Shown piece after piece: positions 54,661-64,000 of a stretch of 64,000 nt of DNA (positions are counted from its first letter, which is position 1; the number at the start of each line of letters is the position of its first letter). Position numbers and translations under genes: made by a program. The notes under the pieces were generated by a model, which did no database searches, was not told the DNA's origin, and saw only the letters and a program-made list of their open reading frames with translations. This DNA is from Thamnidium elegans (Eukaryota > Mucoromycota > Mucoromycetes > Mucorales > Mucoraceae): assembly GCA_025201345.1 (NCBI GenBank), contig JAIXMG010000020.1, positions 434,001 to 498,000 on the forward strand. Reading direction: 5' to 3'.

Positions 54661-56077
54661 CTAAGTGTAACCACCAATTCCACCTGATTGAAAGTATAAA
54701 TCTTGAAAGTCTTGTAATACTTCATCAAAGGAATCAACGAAACTTGGAGATTCATCGGTTGTGCTACGAGTAGCAAAATTCATACAACCCATGGGGTTGG
54801 ATTGATTTGTCATATAAAACACTGGCTTTAAATAATTATTGGATTGATCATCCACATAACGTTTAATCAAGTGCCACGGACGTTCTTCTGCCTCGTTTTT
54901 TATAAATACTTTTTTCGGCATTTGTTTCATCAGATTAGCATGTACAAATAAGGGTTCTTCCATATTATTATCCATGTACTGTAACATACTATGTCCGCAA
55001 AATTTACCTTCTACTAATAATCCGGCCATACCTACAAATGTCTTGATCCGATAAAATGGCGCATTTAATGCTTGCCAGGCATATTGAAATGTATCTTTGT
55101 CTCCATTTAAAAGATTAAAGTATAATTCATGATAGAATTGCATAAACCATGATAATTGAAGTGGAAGCCAATGACGCTTTTTATCTACTACCATTTGCCC
55201 TGATTCTTGCTCCCAAGTATCTTGACATTCAATCTCTAATATTCTAAATATTTTATTTTCTGCTGCAGTCTTCCAAAAGTCAGGCCAAAAGATGGCACCA
55301 GTTTGTTTAAACTCTTTTGTATCGAATAAAAATGTTGGGTCTCTAGTAGGAATATTATCTGAATCCAGGTACAATACATTTCTAAAACTAGAATTAATAA
55401 TAGCTGCCGCCTTTACTTGAAACCTTTTTTTATTTTATTTCGTTAGTATGTATTATGTCCGTATATTATTTTACACTTTACTGTTTATTTCTACTTTTAA
55501 GTCTACTAAGAGATTTACTAAGTCCAAAATCAGATAGATCGCGTAACTTGACATTTTTAAATGATTGGATTTCCGATTCAAAAGAGGCAGCTGTGTCTGC
55601 TTCGTGTTCCATGTGCCATATTTCAATAGGTAATACACACTTAAATTCATATTGTAATAAACGAATTGTTCCCATCGTTCTTTTTAAAGTATCATCATTA
55701 CCAGCCACAAAAACAATTCCCTGGGGTTGTTCCCATTCTGGTATCGCTAAAAGCTTTTCTTGGGCTATAAATTGTTTCCAGCCTTGATTATAAAGTCGAA
55801 TTGATTTATCTGAAAGTTGATCCCAGTATTTACGGTGATTATCTCGATGATGGACGTCTACGTTTCTTTCTACATTTTCAGTTAAACATTTAGTGTTAAA
55901 TTTTGGTATTATTGGTGGTACTACTTCTGATACTATATTATTATTATTATTATGTTGCTCTTGTTGTATATTAATAGAAGGTAACTTTTTATAAATGTAT
56001 AAATACATGTAAATAGGATAACTTAGACATAATAAAGCCACAATATATCTTAAAACCGTAGATTTACGTTTAATCAT
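54661..56077 (-). CDS. MNN2-family alpha-mannosyltransferase (GT71-like)
   Basis: Two exons (56077-55482, 55423-54661), 452 residues. A type II Golgi protein: basic MIKRK, then one membrane anchor (LRYIVALLCLSYPIYMYLYI, residues ~9-28), a short Asn-rich stem, then the catalytic domain. Conserved: GIVFVAGNDDTLKRTMGTIR, LPIEIWH, the junction KQFQVKAAAIINSSFRNVLY, the LDSDN nucleotide-sugar motif, TRDPTFLFD, TGAIFWPDFWK, and QESGQ. This is the MNN2/MNN5 pattern (GDP-mannose: alpha-1,2-mannosylation of N-glycan outer chains in yeast). The splice is placed at CA|gtaaag, which alone restores the frame. The start is the first Met after the low-complexity leader; an upstream in-frame Met would add Phe-rich sequence. 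Confidence 0.88.
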
Positions 56078-56197
56078 AATTATATAAGAAAGAAAGAGAG
56101 AGGGGAAAAAAAAAGAAAAAAAGAAAAAAAGATGCAACAGCTAAGAGATCGTCAGCATTACACAAACAGATATTTGAGAAGGAGTCTTATTTGACAT

Positions 56198-56548
56198 TTA
56201 TAATTTATTTTGCTCTTCTTTTAAAAATGCTGGTGGCTCATCAATTTCTTTCCAAATTTGTTCCATCCTTTTTCTCTTTTCTACAGCTGCACCCTTATTA
56301 AGTTTACGCATAGCAAGAAACTACGTTATATAAAAATTAGTTTCCTTTTATTTTAAAAAAAATACAACACTTTTTTGTTTTGTTTTGTTTATTTATACCT
56401 CTTCTTTTAAACACTTGTCAACAGCTGTCTTGGCTGAATTACAAGCACCAATAAACTTATTAAATGTACCAGCATTATGACAATCGTTTAAAGCTTGAAT
56501 GGCTTCGTCACAACCTTCTTGTTTATGAGCTTCTAAAGGTGGATGCAT
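56198..56548 (-). CDS. CMC2: Cytochrome c oxidase assembly protein CMC2 (twin CX9C)
   Basis: Two exons (56548-56399, 56320-56198), 90 residues. MHPPLEAHKQEGCDEAIQAL and NDCHNAGTF, then GACNSAKTAVDKCLKEE give two C-x9-C pairs (C13/C23, C35/C45 approximately), the twin CX9C fold of mitochondrial intermembrane-space proteins. The MHP-LE-HK start and KFIGACN match CMC2, needed for cytochrome oxidase biogenesis. The tail FLAMRKLNKGAAVEKRKRME is basic and helical. Size fits. Import is expected through the Mia40 disulphide relay, as there is no presequence. Confidence 0.92.
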
Positions 56549-56874
56549 TTTGTAATGTAGTAAGGAATATGTTAAGAAAAAAAAAACAACCCCGGGAGTC
56601 AACGCAAATAAAAAAGAGAGTCGCTTTTTTTTTTTTTTATATCCCCGTCCTGGGGGGTTTTTAAATCGAATGATTTTTTGTAAACCAGGTACAGCATGAA
56701 GTTTATAGACATACACAGTTAACTCAATATATTGCTTTTTTCGCGTTCATGTACACGTTAATTTTATATATATATATATATATAAAAAGGGGGGGGGGGG
56801 ACTGGGCTGCATAAGTGGGTATTTTTTTTTCTATTTAAAAATATAACTTCATTCACTTTTTTTGTGTTCAAAAA
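56549..56874. promoter_or_regulatory. Divergent intergenic region, CMC2 / small unknown gene
   Basis: 326 bp with a (TA)n run (56766-56783) and a G10 run (56789-56799). No specific factor site identified. Confidence 0.35.
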
Positions 56875-57274
56875 ATGAAAAACGAAATTAAATTAGGAAG
56901 ACTTGTTCAATGTAACTGCCATCACACTTGCTTACCAAACAGTAAACATGGTTTTCAATGGTTACTTCCTCGTACAAAGAGTAAACATATGCTGTACCAA
57001 CAAGTTCAACAAAACCACAAGAGTAAGTTTTTGTAATAAAAAAAAAAAACTTATTTTAAAATTGTCATATTTAGATACTACCGTGTCCGTAGATCAAATA
57101 CAACAACAATTGTTATCTTTTTCTTTATTAAACAAGAAAACTGACACTAAAAAAATTAAAAAGAAGAGAAACTTCAAGATGTCCATCTTGTTGGAAATGG
57201 ATCTAAAAAAGAAGATGGATTCAGGTGGAAACACTGTTCTTAAAGAGTTTTTTGTAAAGTCTTCTTACAACTGA
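56875..57274 (+). CDS. Small basic protein of unknown function with a CxCHHxC motif
   Basis: Two exons (56875-57022, 57075-57274) with a GT-AG intron and matching phase, 115 residues. The N-terminus carries CNCHHTC (residues 14-20), possibly a small zinc site, in MKNEIKLGRLVQCNCHHTCL. The rest is Lys/Gln-rich (KKTDTKKIKKKRNFK) and ends GGNTVLKEFFVKSSYN. No family recognised; the intact splice and clean frame argue for a real gene. It could equally be the 5' fragment of a mobile-element protein, since Cys/His N-termini of this kind occur there. Function unknown. Confidence 0.45.
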
Positions 57275-59200
57275 ATAAACTTTATAATTATGCCGTCTCC
57301 TATAGTGCTCGGGAGATAAAGGGCTTCCAAGCTCCCAACCCCAACCCCCCTTTTTTTTAATTCAGTGGATAACTCTGTGCCAATGATGTTTTTAATTTCC
57401 CACCATTAAGCATGATTTAATTTGGCTTGGTACACCTTTTAAAATGCAAAGAAAGAGGCATAATTAAAATTCAGTTGATTATACCTACAAAGGAGTGTAC
57501 TTTAGGGTACGACAGAAAGTCTGTCTGTTTTTGGCATTATTTCTCTAGTATTGACAGTTTTTTATTATTATTATTATTCTTGGTTTGATTTTTATTTCTT
57601 ATTTACAAATCTTTTAAACTTGTTAAATACTCCTTTCAAACGAACTGAATAAAGTACAGAAAAGTATGATCCATTCATTTTATCCTCAAAAACTATGGAA
57701 TTTATTAGTTAAATAGGGAATTGTTTTTATATCTCTTTGCATTAATAGAACACATGTATAGTTATCTAGATTTAGTGGTGAGTTCACTTTGATATCATTA
57801 AGCTTTTATATATATATATATATATGCAATTTTGAATACACTACATATATTTAAGATACTCCTATTGTAATTCAATAAAATAAGGGGGTATCATAATAGG
57901 TGAATATTTTGATACTATAATGTATGGTGATATCAGTACTGCATTTTGATGAAGATTTGAGTGTTGCAATATATTAGATATTGTATTATACATCATAGCG
58001 TATAAAGGTTTTGGTGCGCAAATATGCTATTTAAAGAGCATTTGATCACACATGTTTCTTCCTTCTCGTCAGATTGATGAGTTGCCTCCTTTTTTTGCCT
58101 CTTGTTCGAACATAGGCTGCTTGTTGATTTTTTGTCAGTGTCTAGACCACAAGGCGGGCACATTTTTTTTAACTAGTCTATTAACCGAAAAAAGACATTT
58201 CTAAAAGATTATGACTTTAAACAGTGGATTTGCTTTAGTGATATCCACGACTAAATAAATTGAACATTGGCTATAGCTGTTTGTGTAGATATATTTAGAA
58301 GTGACACCTGTCAAAAAAAAAAATAGTAGACGAAGACAATATAAATGATTCAATCAGATGTGATGGTAACAGATAGTAGTAATACGATACGTAATAGCTG
58401 TTTATCAAAGGTTGGCTCAATACAATTTCGACTGTCATTTTTTTCTTTTTTTTTTTTTTTTTTTTTTTTTTGCGAGAAAAATAAAGGTTTATATAATTCT
58501 AATGAAGTTTTATTCATTCCATACTACAGCATGGTAAAGCCTGCAGGAAAATAATAAGTTTTGAGGGTCACACTCATGCAACCCCCCCCCCTTAACAACT
58601 TTATTTTCATTGAACCAAGCTTAACTGTAAACTCACAAACATCTTGACATCGAAGGTTTATATAAACTTACTGTGTAAACGTCAACTAGTTTCTAGTACT
58701 AGGATTTACGGCGTGCGTAATTAAAAATCCCCCTATTAGTTGTTTGAAGTCGATACTGGCATGAATGTATTTTCCAGATAATTGTTATATCACATCATAC
58801 AAATCAAACAACACCAACACTCACTCCAGAAACAGTTTCAATAGATAAATTACATCTGAGAATGATAAAAATAAATGTAAATGGTTGGTTTTTTTTTTTT
58901 TTTACAGGGCTTCAAGCTGCATAAGATTATACTTAAATATCATACCTGTAACAATATCAAGTATTCTTTGTAACGTAAAACCATGTATTTGAATTAAGGG
59001 AACTTGTGGCATGACGAGACTACAGTGTAAATAACTTATTTTACCTTTGTAATAAATAAGAATAAACGACATTCTTGCGGCATCAGTAAAAGCCTCTCAA
59101 GAAGCCTTTCACGAGGAAAAGACGACCAAAGTGTAGCATTAACTTGAAATATAACCACACCAGTCGGCACCAAAAACCATAAAACCATTACTAACACCAA
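57275..59200. other. Intergenic, no gene seen
   Basis: 1.9 kb of AT-rich DNA with a (TA)n run (57808-57825) and a 30-base T run (58447-58470). Frames here are homopolymer reads. Confidence 0.5.
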
Positions 59201-59512
59201 TCACATCAAAAATAAAACAAAAATAAAAAGGTACGGGAAGAGCAAAAAAGTACCAGTAAAGCAAAGAATCCAAACAGAATAGAGAGTTTCAACATTTCTT
59301 TTAAAAAATGTAATAAAAAGCTCACACCCTGATATTGGCTTATCATAAATAACGACAGATTCTTTACCAAGAGGATAGTGTATAAACCAAAGCACTATAA
59401 CAGTCAAAAATGTGCCAAGTTCTTCTTACATGGTAATATATACAATTCTAGCTATGATACTACACCGTATAACTAATTATATCTCACCTATAGACATACT
59501 TTTGTCGTCCAT
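59201..59512 (-). CDS. Possible small membrane protein
   Basis: Two putative exons (59512-59488, 59424-59201) with GT-AG splice sites and consistent phase, 82 residues: MDDKSMSIEELGTFLTVIVL, then WFIHYPLGKESVVIYDKP and LYSVWILCFTGTFLLFPYLF. Two hydrophobic segments suggest two membrane helices. No family known; it may be a relic of a larger gene. Confidence 0.28.
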
Positions 59513-59745
59513 TATGAAGTAACGCATTTCACTGATAATTCCAGCGGTTAATCACTGAAGAACCTTACGAAACATGAGCACGCCTTGAGCCTCTACACAC
59601 CCTGTCAGAAAAATTACGAAAAAGTAACACCCAAATATGGGTTAGCATCACGGGGAGTCGGGCGAGAAAAAGGCCAGTACAAGGGATGCTTCATTGATGG
59701 TGACCCGGATTTTTGTTGTACTTGTCGTTCAAACAACTGCCCTTG

Positions 59746-59799
<54 letters not shown>

Positions 59800-59984
59800 A
59801 CTACAAAAACTGTAAGGCTACCAATAAAAATAAACTGCTCTAAAAAACAATCACAATAGTATGCGTTTATTGATATTTAATATCTAATATTGCATAGGAT
59901 AGAGGTATAGCTTGTTTCGATTAAATATGGAAGAATCCAAAACAGCTGGCATATTTTTTTTTTCTGTTGGAGATAAACGGATTC
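59513..59984. other. Intergenic with a 52-base A tract
   Basis: A run at 59746-59797, the longest homopolymer in the window; otherwise nothing recognised. Confidence 0.6.
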
Positions 59985-60175
59985 ATAGTAAATCAAAGTA
60001 AAGCGAACAGTACACATATCACTGGTTATTTCAAAAATCCATGCATGGTTTGACCGTCGATATTATGAGCAGCAGCACCAGTAGAAACCATTTTGAATAT
60101 ATGATACCCATGAACACGGTAATATTGTTCAAACATTTTTAAAAAGATGTGATTTGCCAGTATCTGCAACAATTA
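59985..60175 (-). pseudogene. PIF1-like helicase relic
   Basis: Minus-strand pieces read VADTGKSHLFKN (Walker A-like, GTGKS-type), then after a frame slip MFEQYYRVHGYHIFK and STGAAAHNIDGQTMHGF, the motif Ia region of PIF1 helicases (TG-AA--I-G-T-H). A second slip at a T run leads to a short EITSDMC piece. At least two frameshifts; no remaining helicase motifs nearby. The source could be a Helitron or a captured host gene. Confidence 0.5.
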
Positions 60176-61438
60176 CAGAAACAAAAACAGTTGATTCAAG
60201 CTCGTATGTTAATACGTAACCGTTGTGTAATAGAAGTGTGAACACTTCATAAACCAAGACTCTTATTGTTTAATTCATAAGAACATTTAATCGTCTAATT
60301 ATTTAAGTAATATGTATAGAGTAAGACTATTTTATGTAAGAAAATACATATTGATTAAACTTATCCATATTTAGAATCCCGTAAAAAAAAAATTTATTGT
60401 GTCTTTTTTCGATCAGCTTCTAAAGTCATAATCTTTTAGAAATATCTTTTCCGATGAATAGACTACATAACGAATTAACCATTCTTGGGGAGACGTCTTA
60501 CAGAAATTTTATATAAGAATAGAATATTATTCTCACGGAAAAAAACAGTTTATGTAAAAAAAAAAAAAGAATTGCGTAAATTTTTTTTTTTTTTTGTACG
60601 TGGTGTCATTTTTCGAAATTATGATGTCCTGATACACTCATTGTTTTCGTGGTTTTGACACGTTTGTTTGGCAATTGGGTTAATAGGGCACCGAAAAAAA
60701 AAATTGAGTGACCCGAATCTTTGTGAAAGAAGCCTAAATACCCGGGGACATTCGAATTGACCCAACAAAAAACCAGTTTTTTTTTATGAAAAAAAAAGTC
60801 GATTTCCCGACTTTGGTCTATCCAATTACTTAAAATTTAATCTAACGTTAGCAAGTATGCGTCTGTAACACAAAAAAAAAAAAAGAGGTAAAATAAACTA
60901 TTTATTCTGATGTCATATAGTTGCCATAAAAGATGTAATGTCTTTTTTGTAAATAAGAATGATTCATGTTACTGTTTTGAATAAACATGCAACTCTAGCC
61001 TAAACGTTTTGCCCTCTCCCAAAAGGTTAATACTTTATCATAAATAGATTGGCAATTCAAAGCGATAAAAGGAAAATATTTTTTGGAACTATCTTAACGT
61101 TGCATGGCTTCCGCTAATTCTTTTAAGTATAACTTCGCTCTAAAGCACATATTGGGGGGTGAGGGCTGATCAAAAAAAAAAAATTCTTTGAATAGTAATT
61201 GAGTACAAGTTTATTAGTTTCTTTTTTAATTTTCTTTCTTAGAAGCTTTTTTTTACATTTTGAAAAGTTTTTAAGTGTTTGTGGGGGGGGGGGACTTTGT
61301 ATTTTTTTTTTTAAAAAAAAAATCATTTGCGGTACCTTAATCATCCGTCCTAATAATTTAATAGAGTATCTGATTATCGTTATATATCGTGAGGATAAAG
61401 GGAATGATTTGATTGAACATTATTATGGTCTACAGCTA

Positions 61439-61471
<33 letters not shown>

Positions 61472-64000
61472 GAAATCGAAAAAAAAACGTTTTAAAACTA
61501 TCCCTCTAGTTACTCTAATTTCCTTTAAATCTGACACAGAATTTTACTAGTCCCCTCTCCCCTTTCCCTCCAACTAACTCTATTTTTTCCAAGAAGAGGA
61601 GGCTTTTAGTCAAGATTAAGATTCTACAGTGGAATTTTTTTCAGTGTTAAAGAGAAACTAAAACAAGAAAAGTAGTACGGGATATATATACGTACAATAC
61701 GTTAGTATATAACGTAAAAACCTGTTAAAAAGAGTCTACAGCAAGAAGCTTTTAGTCATTAATTAAATCATTGCTCAATTAGTCTGTTTTTTTGTTGCTG
61801 TTTGATTTATATATATGTACATATAATAAGAGTTAATAAAAGTCATATATGTCTATGATATACGCAAAATTGAATTGTTATTATTTTTTTTTAAGAAAAA
61901 TGTATATGCTGTCTAACCCATAAAAGTAGATTTTTCATATCGTGATATACCAGAAAGATATTTTTTTTTTGGGTAGGCAATGAAAGGGGAGGAGGGGAGG
62001 TTTTATATAACAAGTATATGACCAAAGAACATGCTTTTTAGAAAGAAAAAATGCTTTGCTCATTGTGCATTTAGAATTTATCTAAGACAGTTAGATGTCT
62101 TGTTTCAAAATAAAATAGGGACGCGGGATTAATTTGCTTGCAAATCTATAGTAATAAAATCAAGGTTTATGGGATCTTGCATATAATAAATAGTTTAGAA
62201 TTGTTGGAGATTTACATCCAGTCTTTATTTTATTTTTTTCAGGCAGCTTATTGCTGCTCATTATTTTACTGATAGTAAAAATATTGCAGATCAATAACTT
62301 ACGGTTACTTTTTTCAGGACAAAAATTTTAATGTAGTAAAACTTTAAATACATGTTCATGACCATCACGTTATAAATAAGCTTTGATTTACACTTAACAA
62401 AGACATGCTATATCTTCAAAATACCTTGGGAACTCATTAAATGATTATGCACCCAAGCATTACAGCATTTCTTAAATGTCGTTTTTCTCAGGACTCTCAC
62501 ACACCGTTTAGTATTTTCCAAAAATAAGCAATTCCGGATTAATTTTTTTTACATCGATCGTGCGGTTATACAGAGAGTGGGAAGATTTTTTTGTTGTTGT
62601 TGTTATTGTTGTTCTGAGTGGAATTTTCCTTAAGTTTTTTTTTTTTTTTTTTTTACGATCTAATATTTTTAAGAAGGAGAGAAAGTTTTGAGTAATACAC
62701 ATGCATGATTTAGTTGCACGAAAAAAAAAGTTTGTTAAATAAGGAGAAAAAGAGAAATCAAAATAAATGAACGAGCCAACGATTGAAAAGAAAAAGATTT
62801 AAAAGATGTTTCTCTATTTCGCTGCAGGGATTAATTAAGTATGTTGTTGTACTACTACTGATTTTTTATTATCTGTTGGAAACTAAGAACGAGGGTGAGT
62901 CATTATAAAATGATGGATTCAATGAAACCGACCTGGTTCTTTTTGAATGTGTATTAAAAAGCAATGTTTCAGAAACCCCTTGTTGTACATGTGAGTTTAG
63001 TATATTAAAAAAAAAAAGTGAAACCGACCAAGTGGGTTCTTTTCCCTATCTTATATCCTTCTTTTTTTTTTTTACAGAGAACCCGAGGTAAAACCGACAT
63101 ATTAATAGCCAAGCTTTTGGTTTTATTTAAACATGTAATTTAACGCTTTTTAGTATCATTTACAGCATTTACACGAAACTTTATATTCAAAAAAAGCCAA
63201 TTTATTCATCAGGGGGTTATGTGATGTTAGTACAACAGTAACAACTATCTATTTATGGGATAATAATTGTTTAAAAGAGAAAAAGTTTGCATTGTATAAA
63301 GTATAATAATTATATTTTTAAAAAAAAAAAAAATTCATGTAAGATGACACGAAACAAAAAATATTCTTTATTATTGTTACTCCTAAAACTGAATAGTCTT
63401 TTTTTTTTGGGGGGGAAGAGAAAATTAGATGGCCTGATATTTTTTTTTAAAAAAACAAACTCTTTCTCGGGACGTGCAGTACCGATTGTTGTAACTCAAA
63501 AATTATTTTTCAAGATCTGTAAAAAAAAAAAAAAAAAAAGCTTGTATTTTATCAGGATTATATTTTTTATTTGCATCGTCAAATTATGATTTAATTCGAG
63601 ATGTAGGATCGGGAATATAAAAAAGCTTGAGCGGATACTCAACTAAAAGGAAAAGCCTGCTTTTTTTTTTACGTTTTGACAAGAGAATCAAAAAGGTTTT
63701 GATATAAAAAAAAGAAAGCAGAAAAAAAAAAAAGATATTTTCTACTTTCTGTCTACTCATTGTGGGTAAACGGGTAACCATGGATTTCATTTTACACGTC
63801 CCTGAACTTTCAAATGGCCAGGCAAACAACGCGTATATACTTTGATGACTTCACAAAAAAAAAAGAAAAACCCTTTTTTGGCGGCGGCTTAAAGTACATC
63901 ACGTGAGAGCATTGGGTGGCAATGCCAATCCCCCTTTCCCCCATTTTTCTTCTTTTCTCATAACCTTTTTTTTTTTTTTTTTTTTTTTTTTCTCCATCGA
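60176..64000. other. Gene-poor AT-rich stretch
   Basis: 3.8 kb with many homopolymers (T30 at 61441-61470, T31 at 63967-63991) and no convincing gene, RNA or element on either strand. A short motif AAACCGAC recurs at 62929, 63022 and 63091 with GGTTCTTTT/GAACCC nearby, meaning unknown. Confidence 0.45.

Noticed and set aside
57301..57360. tRNA-like or rRNA-like GC-richer patch after the small gene
   Set aside because: No cloverleaf, and no recognisable rRNA sequence.
61123..61495. Overlapping ORFs on both strands
   Set aside because: Built on T and G homopolymers, no domain and no splice support.
63287..63829. ORFs near the window end
   Set aside because: Lys/Phe-rich homopolymer reads; no coding character.

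Overview
The window is nuclear DNA of a filamentous fungus, most likely Mucoromycota (Mucorales-like). Evidence: very AT-rich intergenic DNA full of long A/T homopolymers, short GT-AG introns (about 30-90 nt), a fused fungal isopropylmalate isomerase, Zn2Cys6 and ATG1 genes, an expanded HSPA12-type Hsp70 family, and transposon relics of kinds I associate with Mucorales. No species name can be defended from the sequence alone.

Layout. 1-11435: two Ty3/gypsy-like LTR retrotransposons of one family. Copy 1 enters from outside the window, and its 3' LTR is split by a complete nested copy 2 (4097-11397, two 448-bp LTRs that read as identical). 11494-11952: two divergent tRNA genes, Met(CAU) and Arg(ACG), with LTR ends lying 58-96 bp beyond the 3' end of each. 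12042-16290: an antisense LTR fragment and a decayed DNA-transposon-like element (A). An inverted second copy (B) lies at 31285-34520. The 15 kb between A and B carries an HSPA12-like gene (18064-20612), a C2-domain/chitin-binding-module gene (24603-25628), leuA (26163-28394) and several gene relics. 35199-39108: an unusual gene that appears to encode two Hsp70-like modules in one polypeptide, followed by a fragment of an MSH6-like mismatch-repair gene.

40926-57274 is a compact housekeeping stretch: SDH5/SDHAF2, a HAL4-like kinase, ARF6, pyrroline-5-carboxylate reductase, a Zn2Cys6 factor, ATG1, an RRM-plus-MLLE-like RNA-binding protein, a MNN2-family mannosyltransferase, CMC2 and a small unknown gene. 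57275-64000 is nearly gene-free, with a PIF1-like helicase relic and one possible small membrane protein.

How the genes relate. These are independently transcribed eukaryotic genes, not operons. leuA and pyrroline-5-carboxylate reductase are amino-acid biosynthesis; three TGACTCA sites upstream of leuA point to general amino-acid control. SDH5 and CMC2 serve respiratory-complex assembly; ARF6, ATG1 and the mannosyltransferase serve the endomembrane system. The strongest novel leads are the double Hsp70 gene, the retrotransposon's canonical -1 frameshift signal with a separate integrase ORF, the clustering of the family's LTRs just 3' of tRNA genes, and a 245-bp foldback element that is flipped between the two copies of element A/B.
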